Both the position numbers and the translations under genes were made by a program. Below, in pieces: positions 25,401 through 34,030 of a stretch of DNA of 64,000 bases. Position 1 is the first letter of the stretch. The number at the start of each line of letters is the position of its first letter. The notes beneath the pieces were generated by a model. It was not told the DNA's origin, did no database searches, and was given only the letters and a program-made list of their open reading frames with translations. The stretch comes from Afifella pfennigii DSM 17143 (GTDB lineage: Bacteria > Pseudomonadota > Alphaproteobacteria > Rhizobiales > Afifellaceae), in assembly GCF_000688515.1 (NCBI RefSeq), contig NZ_JHZK01000002.1:62001-126000 (forward strand), written 5' to 3'.

Positions 25401-25877
25401 GTCGGTTTCCTCGTGGGTGTGAAGCGACTTCAGGGAAGCCAGGTTCGGGTCGTTCGTCAGCGCGACGCGCAGGAGCTTGTCGACCCGGTGCGGCTTGGAT
25501 TTCGTGTGCAGGAAGACGGGGGAGAGGAAGCCGTAAGCGCGCTCCTCCATCAGCGTCTTGCCGGTCGGCGTCCATTCGACCCGGCCCCAGATGCCGTCTT
25601 CGCGGGCCTGCAGCTCGACGACCCAGCCGCGGGCCGGCGAGGCGCCGCCCTTCGCGCCGACATGGTCGATCGCATGGTTCTCGTCGATCGGCAGCTTTCG
25701 GCCGCCTGCGATCGAGGCCTCGATCACCGCCTGCATGTCCTTCACGACATAAGGGCCGCGCCCGTCCTCGCCGGCAAAGCTGCCCGCCGGAAGGAGATGC
25801 AGCCATTCCGGCACGCCTTCGGCGGCAGGCAGGGCATGCGCAAGCGAGTTGAGGGCCTTGTCCATCGGCCCGACCAT
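24819..25877 (-). CDS. Prohead protease with scaffold domain, Mu gpI-like
   Basis: 352 residues. The N-terminal half has the Mu I protease features: a LPIDENHAIDHVGAKGGASP block, ARGWVVELQAREDGIWGRVEW and ERAYGFLSPVFLH. The C-terminal half is helical and charged (VKELREQVKSLNTQLTQVTA), as expected for scaffold. The first start is a GTG/ATG-type codon at 25877 (MVGPMDKALN); the Met at 25865 is an alternative. A dispersed 21-bp repeat lies upstream at 25900-25920. An internal start probably yields free scaffold (separate entry). Confidence 0.9.
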   Translation of the reverse strand: MVGPMDKALNSLAHALPAAEGVPEWLHLLPAGSFAGEDGRGPYVVKDMQAVIEASIAGGRKLPIDENHAIDHVGAKGGASPARGWVVELQAREDGIWGRVEWTPTGKTLMEERAYGFLSPVFLHTKSKPHRVDKLLRVALTNDPNLASLKSLHTHEETDMEKELREALGLPEDADKDAILKAATAAHAASTSHTALMARLSEISGAAKDASENDLVIALQARVSSSASGEDESEVKELREQVKSLNTQLTQVTAATARKDAEAAIDGAIEAGKLVPALRDHMIARHMKEPGEVETELKAMPALNARSLRDYKPSGEGDGSTLSPDDEAVCSLMGLDPKAFAETSKKLERSAV

Positions 25878-25899
25878 CGCAAGCGAGGCGGGCGGTGCA

Positions 25900-25920
25900 T
25901 CAGTCCGCCGAGGCGGGCGA
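25900..25920 (-). repeat. Dispersed phage repeat, copy 2
   Basis: Same 21-bp element as at 13201 and 34082, with GA as the central pair. It lies 11 bases after the gpG-like stop and upstream of the protease/scaffold gene. Confidence 0.75.
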
Positions 25921-25930
25921 TTGCCGGGAT

Positions 25931-26446
25931 CTACGGGCGGTTCGGAAGGTGGCGTTCCAGGAAGCCGAAGACAGTGTCGGCGATCATCTCCTCATCCTCC
26001 CCGTCGATGCCGAGGAAGGGGCGTGCCGGGATCGTAACCGACTTCGCCAGGACAAGACCAGAGGCGAGCCGGAAGACGAGGTGCGACGCCTTCTTCGGCT
26101 TGATCGTGCCGCCGAACTGGTGAACCGCCGCGTAGATCGTGTTCGTGCCGACCCTGACCTCGTCGCGGCTCGGCCGCGAGTTGATGGAATCGCGCAGCCG
26201 GCCGCTCGCGGTCAGGATCCGGCTGCCGCGCTTGACCGCTGCGTAATCGGGCAGGAGTGGCGCCCAAGCCTCGCCGCCAGGCGCGGTCTGGGAGACGAAG
26301 CGGCGATGCGTCGATCCGACGAGGCCGGTGCCGATCGCCGCCATCACCGGCGTCGTGTTGTCCATGACGCCGACGAGCCGCGTGAAGGCGCGCTCTACGC
26401 GCTCGCTTCGAATTTCTGCGGTGATGGAGATTGAGGCGCCGGCCAC
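25931..26446 (-). CDS. Virion morphogenesis protein, Mu gpG-like
   Basis: 171 residues. The family pattern is clear: GSTHRRFVSQTAPGGEAWAP, then ILTASGRLRDSINSRPSRDE, VGTNTIYAAVHQFGGTIKPK and PARPFLGID. Mu gpG is a tail completion/head-joining factor. It is followed by a short gap with the dispersed repeat. Confidence 0.93.
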   Translation of the reverse strand: MAGASISITAEIRSERVERAFTRLVGVMDNTTPVMAAIGTGLVGSTHRRFVSQTAPGGEAWAPLLPDYAAVKRGSRILTASGRLRDSINSRPSRDEVRVGTNTIYAAVHQFGGTIKPKKASHLVFRLASGLVLAKSVTIPARPFLGIDGEDEEMIADTVFGFLERHLPNRP

Positions 26447-26547
26447 GAATCTTGCCCTTTCTGGACCGAGAGCCTACATAAGTTCTGCGCGCCGAGCCAT
26501 ATTCCGATCGCCAGTGTCGGGGTTTACTTCGGGCCCCGCGGCGCGCG

Positions 26548-27654
26548 TCACCTCCCCAGCCGCCTCCATCCGCGAATCCGCTTGAGCTGCCCAGCCCGGC
26601 CGCGGTGCAGCGTCGTCACCAGGAACTCCCCGAGCCGAGTGGCCTTGAGGCCGAGGATGTGGTCGCGCCCGCTTATCTCCACGATCCCGGACAGCCGCCC
26701 ACGCGGGCCTTCGAATATTTCGCCGGCGGCAAGCGCCCGCCTTGCCGCCGCCTGGTAGTCGAGGGCCGTGATTTCGGCGCGGTGCGCATGAGAGCGGATC
26801 GTATCGACGGAGAGCCGCGCCCGCATGCCTTCGCCAAGCCCGAGGTCGGCAAGGACTCCGGCCGGGACTTCGGCAACCGGCACTGTCGCGCCGACCGGCA
26901 GTTCGCCCGCCAGCGCCCGCCTTGCGAAGTGGGCGACCCTTTCGGGCTCCGCGACCGGCTCGAACGGACGCCCGCCGGAAAGCCAGCTCTGGCCGGGATT
27001 GTACTCAAAGCCGGGATCGACGCCGTTCGGAACCTGGCGTGGCACCCCGCCGACGACCTTCGTCTCGAAGGAGAGCTGCGGGCTCGGATCGGGGCCAGCC
27101 TTGCCCTGGCGCCTGAGGCCTGCCTCGCTCACGGGTGTGGTGAAGCAGCCGCATCGCCAGCCGTTCGGCGGATAGTTGGTCGTCCAGAAGGGATCGTCCG
27201 CCCTTAGCACGAGGCCGTCCCAGGCAAGGTGCTGCTCGCGCGGGTGCAGCGAGCCGGAATGGTGGTATTGCCAGAACGGAAAAGCGGCGAGCGTCTCCGG
27301 CAACGTCTGCTGGGCGTAGCGCCCTGCCGCAAAGGCGGTGCGCAGGTTCGTCTCGACGATAACGCGGGTGCGCCAGTTGCGCCCGCCCGTGTAGCTCCAT
27401 CCGTGCTTGCCGACGATCCCGTCGAAGGCCTTGCGGAAGTCCGCGAGCGTCGTGCCCTGTTCCAGTGCCTTGTCGATCTCAGCCCGGAAGTCGGAAAGGA
27501 GTGCGTCCGAGGCCGCGCCCGCCACCATGAAACTGTGCGAATGGGCCGCCGCGTAGACATCGCTCCAGCGCCGGGTCGGCACATTCGCCTTCTGCCGGAA
27601 GAAAGAGATCGCCTCTTCGAATGGCAGATCGAGCGCTTCTGCAGTCGTCGGCAT
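26548..27654 (-). CDS. Head morphogenesis protein, Mu gpF-like
   Basis: 368 residues. PFEEAISFFRQKANVPTRRW at the N terminus, NWRTRVIVETNLRTAFAAGR, FWQYHHSGSLHPREQHLAWD and NYPPNGWRCGCF are the signature segments of phage Mu protein F. It is a minor head protein that joins the portal and is packaged in the virion. A CCAAC...CCCTTT element shared with the gp41-like gene lies upstream. Confidence 0.94.
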   Translation of the reverse strand: MPTTAEALDLPFEEAISFFRQKANVPTRRWSDVYAAAHSHSFMVAGAASDALLSDFRAEIDKALEQGTTLADFRKAFDGIVGKHGWSYTGGRNWRTRVIVETNLRTAFAAGRYAQQTLPETLAAFPFWQYHHSGSLHPREQHLAWDGLVLRADDPFWTTNYPPNGWRCGCFTTPVSEAGLRRQGKAGPDPSPQLSFETKVVGGVPRQVPNGVDPGFEYNPGQSWLSGGRPFEPVAEPERVAHFARRALAGELPVGATVPVAEVPAGVLADLGLGEGMRARLSVDTIRSHAHRAEITALDYQAAARRALAAGEIFEGPRGRLSGIVEISGRDHILGLKATRLGEFLVTTLHRGRAGQLKRIRGWRRLGR

Positions 27655-27662
27655 CGATCAAA

Positions 27663-27697
27663 CTCGCCCGTTAAAGGGGTTTCAAAGGGGGTTGGGG
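27663..27697 (-). repeat. CCCTTT-GAAA element upstream of the gpF-like gene
   Basis: On the minus strand CCAACCCCCTTTGAAACCCC followed by TTTAACGG, just before the gpF-like start. A similar sequence precedes the gp41-like gene at about 19465-19493 (CCAACACCCTTTCGAAAACC then TTTTGAAGG). The two probably share a regulatory or translational role. Confidence 0.45.
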
Positions 27698-27785
27698 GCG
27701 CGAATCCCGTTTTTCGCATGGACGGTGGCGGCCCGGCCCCGCCAAACGCGCCAGAGGGCCGCTATGCCGATTTCGCCTTCGCGGA

Positions 27786-29360
27786 TCATCGGCGCCGATC
27801 CAGATCGTCGATCAGCGCCGCCTGGCCCGCCAGATGGGCAAGCGCCATGCCGCGCCCCGTCGCATCGGCGAGCTCCTCCGGCGAGAGCTGCAAGCGCGCG
27901 AGCCTTTCTGCCGCGTCGCGGAGATCGCTCGCCGCTTCGAGCTCCGCCCGGATCTCTTCGGCAAGGCCCGCGAGCGCGCCGGCCGCGTCTTCCTCCAGGC
28001 GCCGGGCCATCCGCTCGACGAGGCCGTCTTCCTCCTCGCGCGACATCCTCGCCCGCACGAAGCGCCGGAAGGACGCCGCATGCTTGGCCGTCGTCTCCGC
28101 TCCCTCCAGGAGCGGGGCCGCTGCGCGTCCGCCGACGAGTTCGTCGTCATCCTTAGGCTCCGGGATGCCGAGCCTCGCGCGCATGTAGCTCGCCGGCGCC
28201 GTCACGCCGAGCGGCCCGAGCTTGGAGAACGCTTCGGAGAACTCGCCGAGCGGCACCTCGTCGGGCCGGCCGATGCGCACCTTCGGATAGCGGTCCTGCG
28301 GCCCGAAATTGAAGGCGACCAGGTTGGGCACGATTTGCTTGTTGACCGTCGCTGAAACGACGCTGGCATCGGACCGCTCGATGTCCTCCTGGACGAGCCG
28401 GTGCTCCTGGCTGACGGCATGGCCCCCGGAGATGGCGTCGGTCGTCGTCGTCTGGCCGAGCACGGCCTTGGAGACCTGCCGGTCCATCCAGTCGGCGCGC
28501 TTCTCGTAGAGCTCGCTGGAGGTGGTCTTGGCGTCGACCTCGACGAATTCGAGCAGCATGTCCTTCGGCACGATCGCGGCGCAGTCGCCGGCGATATTGG
28601 AGACGGCACGCCAGAGAACGTCCTTCTCCTCCTCGCTGGCGTTCGGCCCATAGCGACCGATGCGGATCGGCATGCCGAAGTTCTGGCAGAAGATCGCCCA
28701 GTCCTTCAGCGTGAAAGCCTTGTACATCCACGCCCATGAAGCGACGCGGGCAAGGCCCGAGCGCAACGTGAGGCCGGACTTCGACTTGTGCCGGTGCGTG
28801 ACGAAGAGATGCGGGGCGAGTTCCTCGCCGGCGACGCCTTCTCGAAGGAGCACCGTCTCGCCGTCGTTCCGGTCGAACATGAACCAGCGCTGCGGGCGGT
28901 AGATCAGCTCCCGCGGGCACAGATGGCCCATGTGGTAGCGCCAGTCGATCTCCATGACCGAGAAGCCCTTGCCGATCGCGTCGAGCATGTCGAAGAGCGC
29001 GGCTTGCAGGATCTCGTCGTCGATCCACGATTGGACGAGCTCCGCATGCTTCTTGTGCTCTGCATCGTCGGAAGCGGGCGTCACCGTGATCGGCAGCTGC
29101 GCGACCTGGCGCTTGCGGGTGGAGAGAACTCCAAGATAGTGGAGGTCCCGCTCCTCGATGTCCTCGGCAAGCTCGAAATAGGCGAGCGGATCGCCTTCGG
29201 CCGCTGCGCGGTGGATATGCGAAAGGCGCCGCGGGGTGAGCCCTTCCGCCGGATGGCCGGAGATCACCGGCCGGACGCCCGCGAGCGTCGGACCCGCGAC
29301 GGGCTTGCCGAGCGAGCTCTTCTTGATGGGCCTTCCGTACTGGTCGAGGATCCCCGCCAC
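27786..29360 (-). CDS. Portal protein, Mu gp29-like (DUF935)
   Basis: 524 residues. It has the DUF935 start ILDQYGRPIKKSSLGKPVAG, then LYDEI-type helices replaced here by AYFELAEDIEERDLHYLGVL and STRKRQVAQLPITV, WRYHMGHLCPRELIYRPQRW and GLARVASWAWMYKAFTLKDW. It forms the dodecameric DNA gate of the head. It abuts the terminase gene (shared base 29360). Confidence 0.95.
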   Translation of the reverse strand: MAGILDQYGRPIKKSSLGKPVAGPTLAGVRPVISGHPAEGLTPRRLSHIHRAAAEGDPLAYFELAEDIEERDLHYLGVLSTRKRQVAQLPITVTPASDDAEHKKHAELVQSWIDDEILQAALFDMLDAIGKGFSVMEIDWRYHMGHLCPRELIYRPQRWFMFDRNDGETVLLREGVAGEELAPHLFVTHRHKSKSGLTLRSGLARVASWAWMYKAFTLKDWAIFCQNFGMPIRIGRYGPNASEEEKDVLWRAVSNIAGDCAAIVPKDMLLEFVEVDAKTTSSELYEKRADWMDRQVSKAVLGQTTTTDAISGGHAVSQEHRLVQEDIERSDASVVSATVNKQIVPNLVAFNFGPQDRYPKVRIGRPDEVPLGEFSEAFSKLGPLGVTAPASYMRARLGIPEPKDDDELVGGRAAAPLLEGAETTAKHAASFRRFVRARMSREEEDGLVERMARRLEEDAAGALAGLAEEIRAELEAASDLRDAAERLARLQLSPEELADATGRGMALAHLAGQAALIDDLDRRR

Positions 29361-30997
29361 TAGTTCAGCCCTCCGCGCAATTCGGGATCGATGGTGCGTT
29401 CGCGTGCCTCGTCGCGGCCAGCGCCGCGACGTGCCGTGCCCGCCCTCGCAGCCTCGTAGCCGTAAGAGACGGGGTCCTGGCGCGAGGCAAACCAGGCGAG
29501 CATGCCGGCGATCGCGTTGTCGCCGTGCCGGTCCTGGCCGTCCTCGCCCTTGTTGCGATGGTCAGCCGGCACGCGGATGACGCCGTTCACATACTGCAGC
29601 GCCTGATGATCGCGGATGTCGTCCTCGTCGGCCGCCACCGTCACCGTCTGGTCGGCGAAGGCCTCCACATAGGCAGCGCCGTTTGCCTGGTACCAGGCCG
29701 CAGACAGCTTCACCTCCGCAACGCTCTCGCCGTATTTGAGCGCCGCCGCCTCGGCGAGATAGGCACCGTTGCCGGTCGCATCGAGAGCTCCGCCCAGAAG
29801 GCGCGGCAACCGGTCGACGACATAGAAGAGCGCGTCGCGCTGCTGGTCGAAGGGGATGTTGCGCATCTCCAGGACGAGACGCAGCCGCCTCACGAGGTCG
29901 ACGCCCATCTCGTAGACCCTCAAGGATGAGACGTCGCCGGAACGGGCAAAGTCCTCGCCGAAGACATGGCCGCGCCTCCAGTCGAGGGTGTCGAGCACCG
30001 GCTTCAGTTCGCGCTCGCAGAAGTCCCGCTGGACCGCCTCTCGAACCTCCTTCGAAAGGGCTTTGACGTCGTCGCCCAGCTGCCAGCGAACGACCTTCGC
30101 TGAGGCGTCCTTGCAGCGCTCGATCATCACGCGCGTCAGGGCCGCGCCCTCCGCATCGGCGGGGATGGCATCGAGCTCCTGCCGCATCGCAGCGGTGCGC
30201 GTACCGTAGGCGCCGCGGATCGTCGCCTCCCATTCGCGCGCGCCTTCCTCGGTTGGCTCGATGCCCCGCACCAGACAGACGCGCTCGTAGAGGCCGTTTT
30301 CGACCGCTGCCTGAAACGGGATGTGGTGGACGCTGAAGTTGTTCTTGCCGGCACGCGCCTCGGTCAGCAGTTCGTTGAAGGCGTTGAGCACGCCGTTGTG
30401 CGTGGAGATCACCCGCACCTTGCCGCCCCAGATAAGGAGGGCGTTGACGGCGTCGATCACTTGGCGAACGTCACGATGGTAGGCGGCCTCGTCGATAACG
30501 ACGATGCCCTGCAGCCCGCGGATGTTGGCCGGGTTGGAGGATAGCGCCTCGACGCGGAAGCCGGAGGCGAAGCGCACCCGGTAGGCGGAGATGTGCTTTG
30601 TCGAACCGTCGGGCTGCTCGTCCTCGAAGAGGAACTCCTCGATCCCGGCGAGCTCGCCTGCGACGACGCGGGCGAAGTGGGCGACGTAGCCGATGAACTC
30701 GCGGCCCTTGTCCTTCGTGTCGCCGATATAGAAGACGTTGTCGCCGCCCGCCCCCCGCTCGGCCGCGGCCGCCAGCGTGTCGTCGAGCGCCTCCGCATAG
30801 GTGATGCCGGTGCGTCGCCCTTTCTCACACGCCTTTAGCGGCGAGGCGTCGGCGAGCCAGTCCACCTGGTGCTGCATCAGGATGCCGTCGGCGAGCGGAT
30901 CCTGGTCGGGCGGGATCTCGCTGCCACGCGGCAGAGCGGCGGGAAGCGCCTCGGGATCGCGGGTGAGGACGGGAGCGGTGGCGAGATCCTCGCTCAT
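29360..30997 (-). CDS. Terminase large subunit, Mu gp28-like
   Basis: 545 residues from the ATG complementary to 30995-30997 (MSEDLATAPVL). ATPase region: LMQHQVDWLADASPLKACEK, KGRRTGITYAEAL (Walker A-like) and GIVVIDEAAYHRDVRQ (Walker B). The C-terminal nuclease region includes RGHVFGEDFARSGDVSSL and HGDNAIAGMLAW. It cuts and packages DNA; in Mu-like phages this is headful packaging from the left end. It overlaps the DUF3486 gene by four bases. The frame is open further upstream only by chance. Confidence 0.94.
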   Translation of the reverse strand: MSEDLATAPVLTRDPEALPAALPRGSEIPPDQDPLADGILMQHQVDWLADASPLKACEKGRRTGITYAEALDDTLAAAAERGAGGDNVFYIGDTKDKGREFIGYVAHFARVVAGELAGIEEFLFEDEQPDGSTKHISAYRVRFASGFRVEALSSNPANIRGLQGIVVIDEAAYHRDVRQVIDAVNALLIWGGKVRVISTHNGVLNAFNELLTEARAGKNNFSVHHIPFQAAVENGLYERVCLVRGIEPTEEGAREWEATIRGAYGTRTAAMRQELDAIPADAEGAALTRVMIERCKDASAKVVRWQLGDDVKALSKEVREAVQRDFCERELKPVLDTLDWRRGHVFGEDFARSGDVSSLRVYEMGVDLVRRLRLVLEMRNIPFDQQRDALFYVVDRLPRLLGGALDATGNGAYLAEAAALKYGESVAEVKLSAAWYQANGAAYVEAFADQTVTVAADEDDIRDHQALQYVNGVIRVPADHRNKGEDGQDRHGDNAIAGMLAWFASRQDPVSYGYEAARAGTARRGAGRDEARERTIDPELRGGLN

Positions 30998-31545
30998 CCG
31001 GGCACTCCGAGGAACTCGCGCCGGAGCTGCGAGATGCGCTCGGCCGAAAGCCCCGCAGCCTTGCCGGCCGCGTCGATCGCCTCGCCCGCCTTGTCCGCGA
31101 ACTCCTTCTCCAGGACACGGCGCCGCTGGGTCGAGAGCCCCTGTGCCAACGCGACATCCTTCATGGCGCGCGCCATCTCCATGGCGTTCCGCGGCGTCAG
31201 CTTCCCGCCGTCCTCGAGGAGTTCGAAGATCAGCGTCTTGATGGTCTCCGCGACCATGATGGTGAGGTCGTCCGTCGCCTCCGGCATGCGTTCGTTGAGC
31301 ACCTTGGCGATCGCGCGCGTCTCCTCCAAACGCCGCGCGGTCCTCGCAAGCCTGATCGAATGGCGGTTGAAGGCGGATTTGGAGATCGGCCCGATGCCCC
31401 GGTCGGCAAGCCGCGCGTTGAACTCCTCCAGGATCGCGCTCTGGAGCATCGAGCGCTCGCGCAGCTGCTCCATCGCCCAGGCGATGTCGGGCTCCGCTTC
31501 TTCCGGGAGAAGGTCGATCGAGGACAGGCGCCCCCTGCCGGACAT
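30994..31545 (-). CDS. DUF3486 protein, Mu gp27-like, probable small terminase
   Basis: 183 residues. The N-terminal part (GRGRLSSIDLLPEEAEPDIA, AILEEFNARLADRGIGPISK, SAFNRHSIRLA) is the DUF3486 pattern with a helix-turn-helix, followed by a long helical region. Located directly before the large terminase as in Mu; likely the DNA-recognition subunit. A second, shorter DUF3486-like protein is encoded in the early region at 45861-46208. Confidence 0.9.
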   Translation of the reverse strand: MSGRGRLSSIDLLPEEAEPDIAWAMEQLRERSMLQSAILEEFNARLADRGIGPISKSAFNRHSIRLARTARRLEETRAIAKVLNERMPEATDDLTIMVAETIKTLIFELLEDGGKLTPRNAMEMARAMKDVALAQGLSTQRRRVLEKEFADKAGEAIDAAGKAAGLSAERISQLRREFLGVPG

Positions 31546-31548
31546 GGC

Positions 31549-31851
31549 TCAGCCCTCCGACGGCGACGGCCGCTTCACGCCCTCCAGGACCGCGCGCCGC
31601 TCGACATGGTCGATCCCCTGGCGCGTGATCTCGGCGATGATGACCGAGGCGGCGGGCGTCAGGCGCACGGCGCCGATATCGGCGAGATAGCGCAGCTCCT
31701 GGTGCACCCATTCGCGGGTGCGGCTGATGCCGAACATGTCGTCGAGGAGCTGCTGCAGCATCGAGCTGCCGAGCGTGCCGTTCGATTGCTCGGCGAGGAA
31801 GCGCAGCATGATGAGCCGGGCCTCCTGGCGCATGATCCGGTCCATGCTCAT
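31549..31851 (-). CDS. VpaChn25_0724-type phage protein, Mu gp26-like position
   Basis: 100 residues with a winged-helix flavour: IMRQEARLIMLRFLAEQSNG, MLQQLLDDMFGISRTREWVH, QELRYLADIGAVRL. This pattern is conserved in Mu-like phages between the DUF2730 and DUF3486 genes. Molecular function is not known; a DNA-binding helper for packaging is plausible. Confidence 0.82.
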   Translation of the reverse strand: MSMDRIMRQEARLIMLRFLAEQSNGTLGSSMLQQLLDDMFGISRTREWVHQELRYLADIGAVRLTPAASVIIAEITRQGIDHVERRAVLEGVKRPSPSEG

Positions 31852-32231
31852 GTGCGGCCCCGCTTTTCCTTGGCCTCTTCCAGGAGGAATTCCTGCAGGC
31901 GTTCGGAGATGGCGGCCACCGGCTGCAGGCGCTCATTGAGGACCGCCAGCTGCCCCCTGACCTCCACGAGCGCCATCTCCGTCCGGTTGGCGCTGGCCGC
32001 ATCCGGCATGTGCTTGAACTCGCCCTCGATCGCCGTCAGCCTGGTGGCGACGGCTGAGCGGGAGTCGTTGCCTGCCTTCTTCTCCTCTTCGAACTTTCCG
32101 TCGAGTTCCTTCAGATCCTCGCGAAGCTCATCGAGTTCGGCCTTTCTCGCGCCGGCCCGGTACTGAACGATGTTCCAGAGAAAGACCGCTGCCGCGATCG
32201 CGATGGGCGCCCACAGGCGTACGATTTCCAT
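31848..32231 (-). CDS. DUF2730 protein, Mu gp25-like
   Basis: 127 residues: one N-terminal transmembrane helix (LWAPIAIAAAVFLWNIVQY) followed by a coiled coil (ELDELREDLKELDGKFEEEK onward) and a Leu-rich tail. DUF2730 proteins lie between lysis and terminase genes in Mu-like phages. It overlaps the next gene by four bases. Confidence 0.82.
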   Translation of the reverse strand: MEIVRLWAPIAIAAAVFLWNIVQYRAGARKAELDELREDLKELDGKFEEEKKAGNDSRSAVATRLTAIEGEFKHMPDAASANRTEMALVEVRGQLAVLNERLQPVAAISERLQEFLLEEAKEKRGRT

Positions 32232-32246
32232 GGCCTCCTCGATCGG

Positions 32247-32681
32247 CTAGGGCCGGGCCTTCCAGCCGCAAAGCGTGGCGCCCTTGCGATTATGCGCGAG
32301 CGCGGCGTCGACCTCCCCGTCGCTCATCTCAGCGATGACGACGGCAGTCGGGCGGATCGGGCGGGCAACGTCGCAGAAGCTCCCGCCGCTCTGGCAGGCG
32401 CCGAGGATGAGCGGGACCGCGATGAGGAGAGCGCCGCTCAGAACGGACCATTCCGACAGCTCCTTTCGCTTTGCGTCGGGATCTTCGGCCGCGACCTCGT
32501 CCTCGATGCGCCGGCTCGTCTCGACCGCGTCGAGCCGCGCCTGCAGCTCCTTCTCGCGCTGGCGGCTCCTTGCTGCGTCGCGCACGCTCCAGACGAGGAC
32601 GGCGAGGATCAGCGCAACGACGCCGGCAATGGCGAACCACTTGCCGGCGCCGGAGAGCAGGGGCGCGAGGATTTCCATCAA
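32247..32681 (-). CDS. Spanin: apparent in-frame fusion of Rz-like and Rz1-like parts
   Basis: 144 residues. Residues 13-33 form an inner-membrane anchor, 34-76 a charged coiled coil (RSRQREKELQARLDAVETSR), and 79-96 look like a lipoprotein signal with lipobox LGAC (93-96). The rest (GGSFCDVARPIRPTAVV and the end AHNRKGATLCGW) is the familiar Rz1-type outer-membrane spanin tail. In most phages these are two genes in different frames; here one frame covers both without a stop. It acts at the last lysis step, joining or fusing the two membranes. It directly follows the holin-like gene. Confidence 0.75.
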   Translation of the reverse strand: MMEILAPLLSGAGKWFAIAGVVALILAVLVWSVRDAARSRQREKELQARLDAVETSRRIEDEVAAEDPDAKRKELSEWSVLSGALLIAVPLILGACQSGGSFCDVARPIRPTAVVIAEMSDGEVDAALAHNRKGATLCGWKARP

Positions 32682-32686
32682 CGGCC

Positions 32687-33241
32687 TCAGGTGATGCGGG
32701 CCGCGAGAGTCTGGGGCGGATTTTCCGGATCGACCAGCATGCCGGAGAGCCGCGCTTCGACCATCTCCGAGAGGCGAGCCGCCGTGATGCCGAAATGCTT
32801 GAGAGCGTCGGGGACCGCCGCCAGGGCGTAGTTCGTCGCGGTCGTCAGAGCCCGGCTCTTGAGGTTGATCGGGATGCCGCCGGCCGCCCTGTTCTCAAGC
32901 TGCGTCGCCGCATAGCCGACCGCTCGGCCGAGCGCCTGTTCGATCGCCTCGCGATGGCCCGCGTCGATCGCCAGGCCGGTGCGCGTGCCGATCCGGCCGA
33001 GCACCCAGGTAGCGAGCGTTCCCAGCACCGTGACGACGATCGGCGCAAGGTACTCGATCGTCACGCTGGCGAGCGGCCCGAAGTCCACCGACGTGCCAGC
33101 GGCCGTGGCGATCGTGGTCACGCCGCCGTCCGCCGCATGAACCGCATAGAAGGGCGAGAAGATCGCCGCGGCCGTCAGCGCCACGGCGACAGCGAAGAAG
33201 AGCCCATGGCGAGAGAAGAAGGATCGCAGTTCGGAAACCAT
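32687..33241 (-). CDS. Putative holin with two membrane helices
   Basis: 184 residues. Two hydrophobic helices, about 12-36 and 58-81, are followed by a soluble helical domain (GHREAIEQALGRAVGYAATQ, then DALKHFGITAARLSEMVEAR) of the kind found in LL-H-type holins. It lies between the endolysin and spanin, the usual holin position. It would control lysis timing by opening the inner membrane. Confidence 0.72.
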   Translation of the reverse strand: MVSELRSFFSRHGLFFAVAVALTAAAIFSPFYAVHAADGGVTTIATAAGTSVDFGPLASVTIEYLAPIVVTVLGTLATWVLGRIGTRTGLAIDAGHREAIEQALGRAVGYAATQLENRAAGGIPINLKSRALTTATNYALAAVPDALKHFGITAARLSEMVEARLSGMLVDPENPPQTLAARIT

Positions 33242-33256
33242 GGTGATTGCCTCCGT

Positions 33257-34030
33257 TCAGGGTGAAACATCGCCGAGATCGGCGAGCGCACCGCGCAGCT
33301 TGGCGACGGCGCCCGCAACATCGACGTCGGGGTCGTTTTCGGGGATGGCCTGGAAAGGCGCCTCGCCGGCCAGGGCGAGATCCATCTCCTCGCGCGTCTG
33401 CGGGCCGACCTTGCCGTCCGCCAGGATGCCGCGCGTCGTCTGGAAATGGATGGTCGCAAGCTCGACGGTGTGGTCGTAGGCGTCGCCCCGAGGCATGCCC
33501 CACTGGTAGTCGATGAGCTCGCGCCAGGCGGCGAGGTCCTTGCGCCAGGCTGCGACGGCCGGACCGCTGTCGCCGCGCTCCAGGATCGCGTCTTGCACCG
33601 GCACGAAGTCCGCGCCCGAGGTGAGATGTGCGTATTCCGCCGTGGCGTCGAAAGACGGGCAGGCCTTTGCGGCGTAATCGCGGTGGCCGGAGATTTTCCT
33701 GATCTTGAAGAGCGCCACGAGACGCTGCAACTCGCTGACGAGCGCCTCCCTCTGGGCCGGCGTGCGCGTGTCTGTCGCCGTCTTGCCGTCCGTTTCCACG
33801 CCGCCGACATAGACGAGGCCGATCGTGCCGGTGTTGTGACCGGCGACATGGGCGCCGATCTTGGCGATCGGCCGCCCGTCCTCGACCTTGCCGTCGAGAT
33901 GGACGACGCGGTGATAGCCGATGCCCGACCAGCCGCGGGCGCGGTGCCAGGCGTCGATCTCCTTGACCGTCACCCGCCGGCCTTCAGGCGTTGCGGTGCA
34001 ATGGACGATGATTTCGTTGATTGGGCGCAC
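33257..34030 (-). CDS. Endolysin: N-acetylmuramoyl-L-alanine amidase with peptidoglycan-binding domain
   Basis: 257 residues. Amidase_2/PGRP domain with zinc ligands H10 (IIVHCTAT), H116 and C124 (SGHRDYAAKACPSFD) and GYHRVV at 39-44. A C-terminal PG_binding_1-type domain follows (LERGDSGPAVAAWRKDL to ILADGKVGPQTREEMDLAL). It cleaves the amide bond between muramic acid and the stem peptide. The start is GTG at 34030; the only ribosome binding site candidate (GAGG) lies inside a perfect hairpin (34030-34057). No signal peptide, so holin release is needed. Confidence 0.93.
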   Translation of the reverse strand: MRPINEIIVHCTATPEGRRVTVKEIDAWHRARGWSGIGYHRVVHLDGKVEDGRPIAKIGAHVAGHNTGTIGLVYVGGVETDGKTATDTRTPAQREALVSELQRLVALFKIRKISGHRDYAAKACPSFDATAEYAHLTSGADFVPVQDAILERGDSGPAVAAWRKDLAAWRELIDYQWGMPRGDAYDHTVELATIHFQTTRGILADGKVGPQTREEMDLALAGEAPFQAIPENDPDVDVAGAVAKLRGALADLGDVSP

